From Stutzerimonas azotifigens (GTDB lineage: Bacteria; Pseudomonadota; Gammaproteobacteria; Pseudomonadales; Pseudomonadaceae), in contig NZ_JAAMRF010000008.1 in assembly GCF_013522725.1 (NCBI RefSeq), positions 124,001-188,000 on the forward strand: 64,000 nucleotides of DNA, read 5' to 3'. The notes below the pieces were generated by a model. That model did not search any database. It was not told where the DNA came from and worked only from the letters and a program-made list of their open reading frames with translations. This document shows positions 46,543 through 55,782 of this stretch, in pieces (positions within the stretch are counted from its first letter, which is position 1; the number at the start of each line of letters is the position of its first letter). The position numbers and the translations under genes were made by a program.

Positions 46543-48351
46543 ATGAACAAGAAAATCACGGTCACCGACACCATCCTGCGCGACGCCCACCAGTCGCTGC
46601 TGGCCACCCGCATGCGCACCGAGGACATGTTGCCGATCTGCGAGAAGCTCGACCGCGTCGGCTACTGGTCGCTGGAAGTCTGGGGTGGCGCCACCTTCGA
46701 TACCTGTGTGCGCTTTCTCAAGGAAGACCCCTGGGAGCGCCTGCGCCAGCTCAAGGCGGCGCTGCCCAACACGCGTCTGCAGATGCTATTGCGCGGGCAG
46801 AACCTGCTCGGTTACCGGCACTACAGCGACGACGTGGTCGAGGCCTTCTGCGCCCGTGCGGCGGATAATGGCATCGACGTGTTCCGCATTTTCGATGCGA
46901 TGAACGACGTGCGAAACCTCGAAACCGCCATTCGCGCGGTGAAGAAGACCGGCAAGCATGCCCAGGGCACCATCGCCTATACCACGAGCCCCGTGCATAC
47001 CACCGAGGCGTTCGTCGAGCAGGCGCGAACGATGGCGGCGATGGGCGTCGACTCGATCGCAATCAAGGACATGGCCGGTCTGCTGACCCCTTACGCCACC
47101 GGCGACCTGGTCAAGGCGCTCAAGAGTGCGCTGCCGGAAATGGATGTGGTGGTGCATTCCCACGACACCGCGGGCGTGGCCAGCATGTGCCAGCTCAAGG
47201 CGCTGGAAAACGGCGCCGATCGCATCGACACCGCCATCTCCAGCATGGCCTGGGGCACCAGCCATCCGGGCACCGAGTCGATGGTCGCTGCGCTGCGCGG
47301 CACGCCCTACGACACCGGCCTGGACCTGGAGCTGCTGCAGGACATCGGTCTGTACTTCCATGCGGTGCGCAAGAAGTACCACCAGTTCGAGAGTGAATTC
47401 ACTGGCGTCGACACCCGGGTGCAGGTCAACCAGGTGCCCGGCGGGATGATTTCCAACCTCGCCAACCAGCTCAAGGAGCAGGGCGCGCTGAACCGCATGA
47501 ACGAGGTGCTGGCGGAGATCCCGCGGGTGCGCGAAGACCTCGGCTTCCCGCCGCTGGTCACGCCGACGTCGCAGATCGTCGGCACCCAGGCGTTCTTCAA
47601 CGTGCTGGCCGGCGAGCGCTACAAGACCATCACCAATGAAGTGAAACTCTACCTGCAGGGCCGCTACGGCAAGGCACCCGGCGCGGTGAACGAGACGCTG
47701 CGTCGTCAGGCTATCGGCAGTGAGGAGCTGATCGAGTGTCGCCCGGCCGATCTGCTCAAGCCTGAACTCGATCGCCTGCGTGCCGAGGTCGGCGCACTGG
47801 CGAGCAGCGAGGAGGACGTGCTGACCTACGCCATGTTCCCGGATATCGGCCGCAAGTTCCTCGAGGAGCGTGAGGCCGGCACGCTGCAACCCGAAGTGTT
47901 GTTGCCGATTCCCGACGGCAGTGCGACCGCCGCGAGCGCCGGTGGAGTGCCGACCGAGTTCGTCATCGACGTGCATGGCGAAAGCTACCGCGTCGACATC
48001 ACCGGGGTCGGCGTCAGGGGCGAGGGCAAGCGGCACTTCTACCTGTCGATCGACGGCATGCCCGAGGAGGTGGTGTTCGAGCCGCTCAACAGCTATGTCG
48101 CGGGTTCCGATGGTGGGCGCAAACAGGCCAGCGGGCCGGGCGACGTCAGCACCAACATGCCGGGCAACATCGTCGAGGTGCTGGTGGCCGAAGGCGATAC
48201 GGTCAAGCCGGGTCAGGCCCTGCTGATCGCCGAGGCGATGAAGATGGAAACCGAAGTGCAGGCGCCCATCGCCGGTACGGTGAAGGCGATCCACGTGACC
48301 AAGGGCGACCGGGTCAACCCTGGCGAGACGCTGGTGGAAATCGTCGCCTGA
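46543..48351 (+). CDS. pycB: Pyruvate carboxylase subunit B (carboxyltransferase plus biotinyl domain)
   Basis: A 602-residue protein. The N-terminal TIM barrel transfers carboxyl to pyruvate (TDTILRDAHQSLLATRMRT with the metal-binding aspartate; KDMAGLLTPY; the VVVHSHDTAGVA metal histidines). The C-terminal biotinyl domain ends with the EAMKMETEV motif about 35 residues from the end. The same family includes oxaloacetate decarboxylase alpha, but no OadB/OadG genes are nearby and a biotin carboxylase is, so the anaplerotic role is preferred. It follows pycA by 27 bases, and a strong terminator comes next. Confidence 0.95.
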   Translation: MNKKITVTDTILRDAHQSLLATRMRTEDMLPICEKLDRVGYWSLEVWGGATFDTCVRFLKEDPWERLRQLKAALPNTRLQMLLRGQNLLGYRHYSDDVVEAFCARAADNGIDVFRIFDAMNDVRNLETAIRAVKKTGKHAQGTIAYTTSPVHTTEAFVEQARTMAAMGVDSIAIKDMAGLLTPYATGDLVKALKSALPEMDVVVHSHDTAGVASMCQLKALENGADRIDTAISSMAWGTSHPGTESMVAALRGTPYDTGLDLELLQDIGLYFHAVRKKYHQFESEFTGVDTRVQVNQVPGGMISNLANQLKEQGALNRMNEVLAEIPRVREDLGFPPLVTPTSQIVGTQAFFNVLAGERYKTITNEVKLYLQGRYGKAPGAVNETLRRQAIGSEELIECRPADLLKPELDRLRAEVGALASSEEDVLTYAMFPDIGRKFLEEREAGTLQPEVLLPIPDGSATAASAGGVPTEFVIDVHGESYRVDITGVGVRGEGKRHFYLSIDGMPEEVVFEPLNSYVAGSDGGRKQASGPGDVSTNMPGNIVEVLVAEGDTVKPGQALLIAEAMKMETEVQAPIAGTVKAIHVTKGDRVNPGETLVEIVA

Positions 48352-48367
48352 TCGAGCAGTCCCCCCT

Positions 48368-48393
48368 GGGAGCCGCAAGGCTCCCTTTTTTTT
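48368..48393 (+). terminator. Terminator after pycAB
   Basis: GGGAGCC/GGCTCCC stem with a GCAA loop followed by eight T, 17 bases after the pycB stop. It separates pycAB from the bicarbonate-transporter genes, though some read-through is possible. Confidence 0.92.
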
Positions 48394-48475
48394 ACGACGA
48401 AACGTACGTGCTTCGCCCGCCGCGGGCGTCGTCTAGCCTTGCAGCTGAACGATCATCAACGAACCGGAGGTATCG

Positions 48476-49417
48476 ATGGGGCTGGACCCTGTAGTGCTGT
48501 TCTTTCTGTTCGGCCTGTTCGCCGGGCTGGTCAAAAGCGAGCTGAAATTGCCGCCCGCGCTGTACGACACCCTCTCGATCCTGTTGCTGCTCGCCATTGG
48601 CCTGCACGGCGGCGTCGAGCTCGCCGAACAGGCCAGCGCCGCGCTGCTCGGCCAGTCGGCGCTGGTATTGTTGCTCGGCTGCTGCCTGCCGCTGCTGGCC
48701 TTCCCGCTGCTCAGGGCGCTCGGTTTCTCGCGGGTCGATTCGGCCGGCGTCGCGGCCCACTACGGTTCGGTCAGCGCCGGTACCTTCGCGGTGGTGGTGG
48801 CGTTCCTGCTGGCCAAGAACATCGACTTCGAAAGCTACATGCCGCTGTTCGTGGCGATCTTGGAGATCCCGGCGATCCTGGTTGGCATCGTGCTGGCCAA
48901 GGGCATCAGTCGTGATACGAACTGGCGCGAGCTGGGCCGCGAGATTTTCCTCGGCAAGAGCATCATGCTGCTGCTCGGCGGACTGATCATCGGGGCGATC
49001 GCCGGCAAGGAGGGCATCAAGCCGCTGGAGCCGTTCTACACCAGCATGTTCAAGCCGGTGCTGGCGCTTTTTCTGCTGGAGATGGGCCTGATCGCCTCGG
49101 GTCAGCTCGGCTCGCTCAAACGCTACGGGCTGCGGCTGGCGGCGTTCGGTCTGGGCATGCCGCTGATCGGTGCGCTGGTCGGTGCCGTGCTGGCACGGCT
49201 GATGGGGCTGTCGCTGGGTGGCACGGCGATGCTCGCCACGCTTTCGGCGAGCGCGTCCTACATTGCCGTGCCGGCCGCCTTGCGCCTGGCGGTGCCCGAA
49301 GCCAACCCGTCGCTGTCGCTGACGGCGTCGCTGGGTATCACCTTTCCGTTCAACATCCTGATCGGCATCCCGCTGTACCTGGCGCTGGCCGAACAACTGA
49401 TCGCCTGGGGGTTCTGA
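48476..49417 (+). CDS. sbtA: SbtA-family sodium-dependent bicarbonate transporter
   Basis: A 313-residue membrane protein with about ten helices arranged as two five-helix inverted repeats. Family segments include SELKLPPALYDTLSILLLLAIGLHGGVEL in the first repeat, AAHYGSVSAGTFAVV (substrate-site motif), and SASASYIAVPAALRLAVPEANPSLSL in the second. SbtA imports bicarbonate with sodium in cyanobacteria; heterotroph members exist, but their physiology is poorly known. The following gene is an SbtB-like PII protein one base downstream. The preceding pyruvate carboxylase consumes bicarbonate, which suggests that the transporter feeds it. Confidence 0.9.
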   Translation: MGLDPVVLFFLFGLFAGLVKSELKLPPALYDTLSILLLLAIGLHGGVELAEQASAALLGQSALVLLLGCCLPLLAFPLLRALGFSRVDSAGVAAHYGSVSAGTFAVVVAFLLAKNIDFESYMPLFVAILEIPAILVGIVLAKGISRDTNWRELGREIFLGKSIMLLLGGLIIGAIAGKEGIKPLEPFYTSMFKPVLALFLLEMGLIASGQLGSLKRYGLRLAAFGLGMPLIGALVGAVLARLMGLSLGGTAMLATLSASASYIAVPAALRLAVPEANPSLSLTASLGITFPFNILIGIPLYLALAEQLIAWGF

Positions 49418-49418
49418 C

Positions 49419-49721
49419 ATGACCGAGCACATCCGCACCTTGCTCACCGTGATCTGCGAGTCGGCGCTGGAGTCCAGGCTGGTCGCCGACCTCAAGCAGC
49501 TCGGGGCGCCGGGCTGGACGCTGTCCGACGCGCGCGGCTCGGGCAGCCGTGGCGTGCGCAGCGCTGAATGGAACACCGAGGGCAACATCCGCCTGGAAGT
49601 GATCTGCAGCCGCGACATTGCCGAGCGCATCGCACGGCACTTGCAGACGCGCTATTACGACCATTTCGCGATGGTCTGTTACCTCGCTCAGGTCGAGGTG
49701 CTGCGCCCGGCCAAGTTCTAG
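49419..49721 (+). CDS. sbtB: SbtB-like PII signal protein
   Basis: A 100-residue protein with the PII ferredoxin-like pattern: a beta-strand (TLLTVICESALE), a helix (SRLVADLKQLGA), a strand (GWTLSDARGSGSRG) leading into a T-loop (SAEWNTEGN), then a strand (IRLEVICSRDIAERIARHL) and the closing YYDHFAMVCYLAQVEVLRP. It lacks the CGPxGC C-terminal loop of some cyanobacterial SbtB proteins. Its placement one base after sbtA implies that it gates the transporter in response to an adenyl nucleotide; ligand and binding mode are inferred from the family. Its stop overlaps that of the convergent GNAT gene. Confidence 0.85.
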   Translation: MTEHIRTLLTVICESALESRLVADLKQLGAPGWTLSDARGSGSRGVRSAEWNTEGNIRLEVICSRDIAERIARHLQTRYYDHFAMVCYLAQVEVLRPAKF

Positions 49722-50209
49722 GGCTGCTCGCGTTCGCTCCGGGCGAAGCGCTGCAGGTCGTCCTGGCGGTACTGGACGAAGCCCGAGCGTTCGGCGATGC
49801 GCTCGTACAGACGCATCGCCGTGGTGTTGGTCTCATGGGTCAGCCAGTACACCCGCGCGCAGCCAGCGCGCTGCGCCTCGGCGTAGACGTGCTCGATCAG
49901 GCGCCGGCCGACGCCGCTTTCGCGCACCGCCTTGCCGACGAACAGATCCTGCAGGTAGCAGGAGTCTCCAGTGGTCCAGCAGGAGCGGTGGTAGATCCAG
50001 TGCACCAGGCCGATCGCCTCGCCTTCGTGCCAGGCCAGGGCGGCATGCATCGGCTCGCCCGCATCGAGGAACCGCTGCCAGGTGCGCTCGGTGGTTTCGG
50101 CGGGGATGTTGGTCATGTAGAAGCGCTGGTAGGCCTGCCACAGCGGCATCCAGGCATCATGGTCGGCGGCGCTGGCGGGTCGGATCTCGACGGAAATGGC
50201 GGTGGGCAT
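49718..50209 (-). CDS. GNAT family N-acetyltransferase
   Basis: A 163-residue acetyltransferase. The acetyl-CoA loop is recognisable in DLFVGKAVRESGVGRRLIEHV (about 95-115), followed by YWLTHETNTTAMRLYERIAERSGFVQY. The ATG at 50209 follows GGAG by nine bases. The substrate is unknown. It is tail-to-tail with sbtB and upstream of it the gamma-glutamyltransferase gene ends, so it could be read through from that operon, but a 116-base gap makes this uncertain. Confidence 0.88.
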   Translation of the reverse strand: MPTAISVEIRPASAADHDAWMPLWQAYQRFYMTNIPAETTERTWQRFLDAGEPMHAALAWHEGEAIGLVHWIYHRSCWTTGDSCYLQDLFVGKAVRESGVGRRLIEHVYAEAQRAGCARVYWLTHETNTTAMRLYERIAERSGFVQYRQDDLQRFARSEREQP

Positions 50210-50325
50210 GGCAGGGCTCCTCTGATCGCAAGCTTCCATCCTGCGAGGCTTCGCGCCGTGCCGCAAGCATCCGGATATGGGCGAGGCGTCCCGCCGCCTG
50301 CCAGGCGACGGGACGGAGGCAACGG

Positions 50326-51909
50326 TCAGAGCCCGCAGACGCTGCCGTCGCTGCGTGGGTCCGCCGCGCCTTCGATCACTCCGCTGGGGTGGCGCAGCAG
50401 CGCACCGGCATGACCCATGGTGTCGCTGAAGGCCTCGTCGAGCACATCGACCACGTGCCCGGCGGCGCGCAGCTGCGCGACCAGCTCCGCAGGGAAGCGG
50501 CTTTCGAGCTTGAGACTGGTGCTGACGTCGCCCCAGGTGCGCCCCAGCAGCCAGCGCGGCGCGGTGATCGCGGCCTGCAGATCGCTGCCCAGACGGTAGC
50601 GACTGAACACCGCTGCCTGGGTCTGCGGCTGGCCTTCGCCGCCCATGGTGCCGTAACTCAGGGTGCGCCCGTCATCGAACAGCGCCAGCGCCGGATTGAG
50701 GGTGTGGAACGGCTTGCGGCCCGGCTCCAGCGCCTGCACCGCAGTCGGGTCCAGGGAAAAGCTGATGCCGCGGTTCTGCCAGTTCACCCCAGTGCTGCGC
50801 AACACCACGCCGGAGCCGAACTCCCAATAGACGCTCTGGATGAAACTGACCGCGCGACCTTCGCTGTCGATGCAGCCCATCCAGATGGTGTCGCCGGGTG
50901 CGGCCGGGCGCGGCCAGGGCAGTGCCTGCTCGGGATCCACCGCGGCGGCCAGTTCGTCGAGCTGCGTCGGGTCGAGAAAGCCCTGCGGGTCGGATGGCAC
51001 CCGGCCGGGGTCGGTGACCACCCGATCACGAATCATGAAGGCCTGCTTGGTCGACTCCACCAGACCGTGGACGTGGGCGAAGCCTTCGGCCTCGGCGACC
51101 CTCAGGCGCTCGAAGATGCCGAGGATCAGCAGCGAGGCCAGGCCCTGGGTGGGCGGCGGCATGTTGTAGAGCGTGGCGTCGCCCAGGCGCAGCTGCAGCG
51201 GCGTCACCACCTGGGCGCGGTAGCCTTGAAGGTCGGCCAGGCGCAGCGGACTGCCGAGCTGTTCGAGTTCGGCGGCCATCGCGGTGGCCAGCTCGCCGCG
51301 GTAGAAATCGTCCAGCCCGGCGCTGGCGAGGCGCTCGAGGGTAGCTGCCAGGGCGGGCAGGCGCAGCAGGCTGCCTTCGTCTGGTACCTGGCCATCGACC
51401 AGAAAGGTCTCGGCAAAGCCCGGCACATCACGCAGCTCCTGCAGCTTGACGCGTTTGAGGTGCGCCTGGCTGCGACTCACCACAATGCCGCTGCGGGCGC
51501 GGCCGATGGCATCGGCCAGCAGGTCGGCCAGCGGCAACGCCTTGCCCCAGGGCGCCGCGACCTCCAGCGCCTTGGCCCAGCCGCCGATGGTGCCGGCGAC
51601 AGTCAGCGCGGCCAGCGGGCCGCGCGAGGGAATCTGTTCGTGACCGGCGTAGAAATCGCGGCTGGCCAGGGCGGCGCTCGGCCCGCAGGCGTCGATGGCC
51701 ACCGGAGTCTTGCTCGGTTCATGGATGAGCCAGAAACCGTCGCCGCCGATGGCGTTCATGTGTGGGTAGACCACGGCGATGGTGGCGGCGGCGGCGACCA
51801 TCGCCTCCACCGCGTTGCCGCCGGCCTTGAGCACGTCACGACCGGCTTGCGCGGCCAGATGATGGGGCGCCACGAACAGGCCGTTGGTGGCATGGGTAGT
51901 CTTGAGCAT
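50326..51909 (-). CDS. Gamma-glutamyltransferase family hydrolase (cytoplasmic type)
   Basis: A 527-residue Ntn-hydrolase. Family landmarks are AAQAGRDVLKAGGNAVEAMVAA near the start, MNAIGGDGFWLIH (about 51-63), and a candidate nucleophile Thr341 in GDTIWMGCIDSEG, at the position where the precursor is cut into large and small subunits. Later GTMGGEGQPQ forms the glycine-rich loop. There is no signal peptide, unlike classical periplasmic GGT, so it would act inside the cell on something imported. It follows the TauE/SafE gene by nine bases and is the last gene of the sigma-54-driven TRAP operon. Confidence 0.88.
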   Translation of the reverse strand: MLKTTHATNGLFVAPHHLAAQAGRDVLKAGGNAVEAMVAAAATIAVVYPHMNAIGGDGFWLIHEPSKTPVAIDACGPSAALASRDFYAGHEQIPSRGPLAALTVAGTIGGWAKALEVAAPWGKALPLADLLADAIGRARSGIVVSRSQAHLKRVKLQELRDVPGFAETFLVDGQVPDEGSLLRLPALAATLERLASAGLDDFYRGELATAMAAELEQLGSPLRLADLQGYRAQVVTPLQLRLGDATLYNMPPPTQGLASLLILGIFERLRVAEAEGFAHVHGLVESTKQAFMIRDRVVTDPGRVPSDPQGFLDPTQLDELAAAVDPEQALPWPRPAAPGDTIWMGCIDSEGRAVSFIQSVYWEFGSGVVLRSTGVNWQNRGISFSLDPTAVQALEPGRKPFHTLNPALALFDDGRTLSYGTMGGEGQPQTQAAVFSRYRLGSDLQAAITAPRWLLGRTWGDVSTSLKLESRFPAELVAQLRAAGHVVDVLDEAFSDTMGHAGALLRHPSGVIEGAADPRSDGSVCGL

Positions 51910-51918
51910 GGTCGCTTC

Positions 51919-52755
51919 TCAGTTCGAAAAGGCGCCGATCAGCATGCGCGCGGCAGTGATGGCGAGGAACAGCGCGAACAGGCGCTTGAGCAGCTGGGCG
52001 TTGATCGCATGGGCGATGCGTGCGCCCAGCGGCGCGGTGAGCATGGTCATCGGCACGATCAGCGCCAGGCCCAGCAGGTTGACGTAGCCCAGCGAGGCGG
52101 GCGGGCGCGCTGGCACGCCGAGACCGTTGATGAGGTACGCCAGCGCCCCCGGGATGGAGATCACCACGCCGAGCGCGGCACCGGTGCCCACCGCGATGTG
52201 CATGGGCGTGCGGAAGGCGCTCAGGGCCGGCACGCTAAGGGTGCCGCCGCCGATACCCATCAGCGTCGAGACGGCGCCGATGAACAGGCCCAGCATGCCG
52301 GTGCCGAAGCGTCCCGGCAGGCCGTCGCGCAGGTCGAAGGTGCGCGGCAGGGCCATGTTCAGCGACACCAGCACGGCCACCACGCCGAAGATCACCGCCA
52401 GCGTCTGGCCGCTGAACACGCCGCTGAGCAGGCTGCCGATCAGCACGCCGACCAGGGTCGAGGGAATCAGCGGTTTGAGCAGTTCGGGCTTGAGCCCGCC
52501 GCGCTTGTAGTGCGCCCGCGCCGAAATGATCGAGGTGGGGATGATCGCCGCCAGCGAGGTGCCGACTGCGACGTGCATGCGCACGTCCGCGTCGATGCCG
52601 AGCAGCGTGAACAGGTGATAGAGCACCGGGACGATGACGATCCCGCCGCCGACGCCGAGCAACCCGGCGAGAATCCCGGCGACGGCACCGGTGACCAGCA
52701 ACGCGACGACCAGTCCGGCCAGCCAGGCCGGACTGTAGGCAGACAAAAATTCCAT
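51919..52755 (-). CDS. TauE/SafE (TSUP) family sulfite/organosulfonate exporter
   Basis: A 278-residue membrane protein with about eight helices in two repeats; the family repeat appears twice as AGLLGVGGGIVIVPVLY and VSTLMGIGGGTLSVPAL. The ATG at 52755 follows AGAGG. Members move sulfite, sulfoacetate or related anions. It is placed between a TRAP permease and a gamma-glutamyltransferase-like enzyme on the same strand, which suggests that a sulfur-containing substrate or its waste product is handled; this is inference. Confidence 0.9.
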   Translation of the reverse strand: MEFLSAYSPAWLAGLVVALLVTGAVAGILAGLLGVGGGIVIVPVLYHLFTLLGIDADVRMHVAVGTSLAAIIPTSIISARAHYKRGGLKPELLKPLIPSTLVGVLIGSLLSGVFSGQTLAVIFGVVAVLVSLNMALPRTFDLRDGLPGRFGTGMLGLFIGAVSTLMGIGGGTLSVPALSAFRTPMHIAVGTGAALGVVISIPGALAYLINGLGVPARPPASLGYVNLLGLALIVPMTMLTAPLGARIAHAINAQLLKRLFALFLAITAARMLIGAFSN

Positions 52756-52771
52756 AGCGCCTCTCTTGTTA

Positions 52772-54097
52772 TTACCAGCCGATGGCCTTCGGTAGCCAGG
52801 TGGCAAGGGTGGGGAAGAAGAATACCAGCGCGACCGCGATCATCTGCAGCCCGACGAAGGGCAGCGCGCCGACGTAGATGTCGCGGGTGCGCACACCCGG
52901 CGGCGCGACGCCCTTGAGAAAGAACAGCGCCCAGCCGAACGGTGGCGTGAGGAATGACATCTGCAGGTTCAGCGCCACCAGTATGGCCAGCCAGACCATG
53001 TCCGTGTCGTAGCCGATGAACACCGGCAGGAACATCGGCAACGCGATGTAGGAGATCTCGATCCATTCGAGGAAGAACCCCAGCACGAACAGCAGTGCCA
53101 TCAGGAACAGGATCGCCCCCAGCTCGCCGCCGGGCAGCAGGCCGAACAGGTCATGCACCAGCGCCTCGCCGCCCAGCCCGCGGAAGGCCAGGGAAAACGG
53201 CTGCGAGCAGAACAGGATCAGGAAGATCATCGCGCTGATGGTCAGCGTGCCGTGCAAGGTCTGCTTGAGCGTTACCCGGTTCAGCCGTCCGGCGCAGGCG
53301 GCGATCACCAGCGCGCCGAGGGCGCCCATCGATGCCGCCTCGGTGGGCGCGGCGATGCCACCGATGATCGCGCCCAGCACCGCGATCACCAGCGCCAGCG
53401 GCGGCAGCACGGTGCGCGCCAGGTCCTTGAGCAGCTGCTTGCGACTGATCGCGGCGCGCTCTTCGGCGGGGATCGCCGGCACCCATTCAGGGCGCAGCCA
53501 GCCGAGCAGCAGCATGTAAATGATGTACACGCTGGCCAGCACCAGACTCGGGATGAACGCGGCGGCGAAGATCGAACCGACCGACTGGCCGAGGATGTCC
53601 GCCAGCAGGATCAATACCAGGCTCGGTGGGATCACCTGGCCCAGGGTGCCCGAGGCGCAGATGGTGCCGCAGGCGACGCTCGGCTTGTAACCGCGGCGCA
53701 GCAGAGCCGGCAGCGTCAGCAGGCCGACCGTGACCACGGTGGCCCCGACGATGCCGGTCGAGGCACCGAGCAGCACGCCGACCAGCACGATCGCCAGGCC
53801 CATGCCGCCGTTGAGCCCGCCCATGGCCTTGCCGATGGTCTCGAGCATGTCTTCGGCGACCCGTGATTTCTCCAGCATCACCCCCATGAAGGTGAACAGC
53901 GGAATCGCCAGCAGCGTGTAGTTGCTGGCCACGCCGAACATCCGCGCCGGCAACAGGCTGAACAGCATCGGGCCGAAGCCCAGCAGCCCGGCGGCGAAGC
54001 CGGAGACGGCCAGCGAGATCGCCACCGGCACCCCGATCATCATCATGCCGAAGAAGGCGAACACCATCAGGATCGCCAGCCATTCGTTGGGGCTCAT
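52772..54097 (-). CDS. dctM: TRAP transporter large permease (DctM)
   Basis: A 441-residue protein with twelve to thirteen membrane segments. DctM family motifs include VPVAISLAVSGFAAGLLGFG near the start, LLAIPLFTFMGVMLEKSRVAEDML (about 60-85) and ALFVLGFFLEWIEISYIALPMF late. It forms the sodium-coupled channel of the TRAP importer with the small DctQ subunit, whose gene overlaps it by four bases, and with the receptor at 54615-55709. Confidence 0.95.
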   Translation of the reverse strand: MSPNEWLAILMVFAFFGMMMIGVPVAISLAVSGFAAGLLGFGPMLFSLLPARMFGVASNYTLLAIPLFTFMGVMLEKSRVAEDMLETIGKAMGGLNGGMGLAIVLVGVLLGASTGIVGATVVTVGLLTLPALLRRGYKPSVACGTICASGTLGQVIPPSLVLILLADILGQSVGSIFAAAFIPSLVLASVYIIYMLLLGWLRPEWVPAIPAEERAAISRKQLLKDLARTVLPPLALVIAVLGAIIGGIAAPTEAASMGALGALVIAACAGRLNRVTLKQTLHGTLTISAMIFLILFCSQPFSLAFRGLGGEALVHDLFGLLPGGELGAILFLMALLFVLGFFLEWIEISYIALPMFLPVFIGYDTDMVWLAILVALNLQMSFLTPPFGWALFFLKGVAPPGVRTRDIYVGALPFVGLQMIAVALVFFFPTLATWLPKAIGW

Positions 54098-54612
54098 GGC
54101 CGCACCTCCCCGAGACCGTTGGTGCCGATCAGGCCGTGCAGGGCACGCAGGGTGTCGGCGATGCCCTGCAGGCCGAGCAGGGCGAAGCCCAGCGGCAGGA
54201 AGGCCTTGATCAGGAACCGGTGCGGCAGGCCACCCGGGTCCGGTGAGCCTTCACCCATGTGATAGGACTGCATCACGTAGCCCCACGCGACCCAGGCGAT
54301 GAACAGCCCGATCGCGCAGGTGGCGATGCCGCTGAACAGGTCGATGGCGGCGCGAAGCCGCAGCCCGAAGCGCTCGTAGAGAAAGTCCACGCGCACGTCG
54401 GCGCGGTGCTTGAGGGTGTAGGAAATGCCCAGCAGGGCGATCGGCGAGATCAGGTACCACTCCAGTTCCTGCAGCGCCACCGGGCTGATGTCCAGCAGGT
54501 AGCGCATCAGCACGTTGCCGGAGACCAGCAGCACCAGCAGCAGCACGCACAGGCGCGCCACCGCGCCGATCGCCTCGACCAGACCTTCCAGGCGATTGAT
54601 GACCGACAGCAA
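54094..54612 (-). CDS. dctQ: TRAP transporter small permease (DctQ)
   Basis: A 172-residue protein with four membrane helices at about 15-35, 50-70, 92-115 and 130-150, the layout of DctQ. The segment LQELEWYLISPIALLGISYTLKHRADVRVDFLYER is the conserved DctQ centre. It starts with TTG at 54612, preceded by GGGGG, two bases after the receptor stop. It associates tightly with DctM. Confidence 0.92.
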   Translation of the reverse strand: MLSVINRLEGLVEAIGAVARLCVLLLVLLVSGNVLMRYLLDISPVALQELEWYLISPIALLGISYTLKHRADVRVDFLYERFGLRLRAAIDLFSGIATCAIGLFIAWVAWGYVMQSYHMGEGSPDPGGLPHRFLIKAFLPLGFALLGLQGIADTLRALHGLIGTNGLGEVRP

Positions 54613-54614
54613 GG

Positions 54615-55709
54615 TTATACCCCCAGATCCATGAAGCCTTTTTCACCGGTCCCCGACCAGGAGCTGTACTTGCCGCGGAAGGCCATGAAATGGTCGTGCA
54701 CCTTGCGTGTCGCCGGGTCGGCCGCGGCCATGCTGGCCAGGGTGTCGGCGGTCACTTCGCGCAGGCGGGTGATGATTTCACCGGGCAAGGGCTTTGCGAT
54801 CACGCCCTCGTTGCTGACCAGGTCCTCGAGCGCGTCGGCATTGACCGCGTCGGACCAGGCCCAGCTCTCGTTGTTGCAGGCCTGGGCGCAGATGCGCACG
54901 ATCGCCTGCAGGTCTTCGGGCAGGCTGTCCCAGGCCTTCTTGTTGATGATCAGCTCGGTGACGTTGGTCGGCTCGTGCCAACCGGTGGTGTAGTAGTTCT
55001 TCGCGGCCTTGTGCAGGCCCATGCGGCGGTCCTGGTAGGGACCGACGAACTCGGCAGCGTCGATCACCCCGCGCTCCAGCGCCGGGAAGATCTCGCCGCC
55101 GGGCAGCAGGCGCACGGCCACGCCGAGCTCGCTGTAGACCTTGCCGGCAAGGCCCGGGATGCGCATTTTCAGGCCCTTGAGGTCGCCGACGCTTTCGAGC
55201 GGCTTGCGGAACCAGCCGGTCATCTGGGTGCCGGTGTTGCCCATCGGCATCGGTACCAGGCCGTGGGGTTCGTAGAGCTCTTCCCAGAGCTTCAGGCCGC
55301 CGCCGTTGTAGAGCCAGGCGTTCATGCCCTGGGTGTTCATGCCGAAGGGTACGGCGGTGAAGTACTGCGCGGCGGGGATCTTGCCGGCCCAGAAGAAGGC
55401 GTTGGCCGCGTTCATTTCCACCAGGCCGCTGGAGACCGCGTCGAAGCCTTCCAGGGCGGGGATCAGCTCGCCGGCGGCGAAGTGCTGGATCTTCAGGCGG
55501 CCACCGGACATCGCCTCGACGCGCTTGCAGAAGTCAGTGGGGCTGCCCGGGCCCTGCACGTAGAACGGCGAGCCCGGAGCGTAGGCATTGGTCATCTTCC
55601 AGTTGAAAGTCTTGCCTTCGGCGGCGCTGACGATGGTCGGGGCGCCGAGGGCCAGGCCCGCGCTGGCGGCGGCTCCGGCGCCGAGGAATTTACGTCGGTT
55701 GAGGCTCAT
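54615..55709 (-). CDS. dctP: TRAP transporter receptor (DctP/TakP type) with Tat signal
   Basis: A 364-residue solute-binding protein. A twin-arginine signal (LNRRKFLGAG, residues 3-12) indicates export of the folded protein. The core is homologous to the orphan receptor at 5824-6924: FNWKMTNAYAPGS, MSGGRLKI, AAGELIPALEGFD, LKGLKMRIPGLAG and RLLPGGEIFPALERGVIDAAE. The ATG at 55709 has GGGAGA eight bases upstream. It is the first gene of an operon with dctQ, dctM, the TauE/SafE exporter and the gamma-glutamyltransferase-like gene, and a sigma-54 promoter lies 74 bases upstream. The ligand is unknown. Confidence 0.94.
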   Translation of the reverse strand: MSLNRRKFLGAGAAASAGLALGAPTIVSAAEGKTFNWKMTNAYAPGSPFYVQGPGSPTDFCKRVEAMSGGRLKIQHFAAGELIPALEGFDAVSSGLVEMNAANAFFWAGKIPAAQYFTAVPFGMNTQGMNAWLYNGGGLKLWEELYEPHGLVPMPMGNTGTQMTGWFRKPLESVGDLKGLKMRIPGLAGKVYSELGVAVRLLPGGEIFPALERGVIDAAEFVGPYQDRRMGLHKAAKNYYTTGWHEPTNVTELIINKKAWDSLPEDLQAIVRICAQACNNESWAWSDAVNADALEDLVSNEGVIAKPLPGEIITRLREVTADTLASMAAADPATRKVHDHFMAFRGKYSSWSGTGEKGFMDLGV

Positions 55710-55782
55710 GCTGATCTCCCTGTGCACTTATGCGTCGAAAAGCGCGTTGGCTGTCGGTTGTAAAGTCGTGCGCAAGGGCCTG

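Noticed and set aside
46543-48351. Oxaloacetate decarboxylase sodium pump alpha subunit
   Set aside because: No beta or gamma pump subunits are nearby, and a biotin carboxylase gene precedes it.
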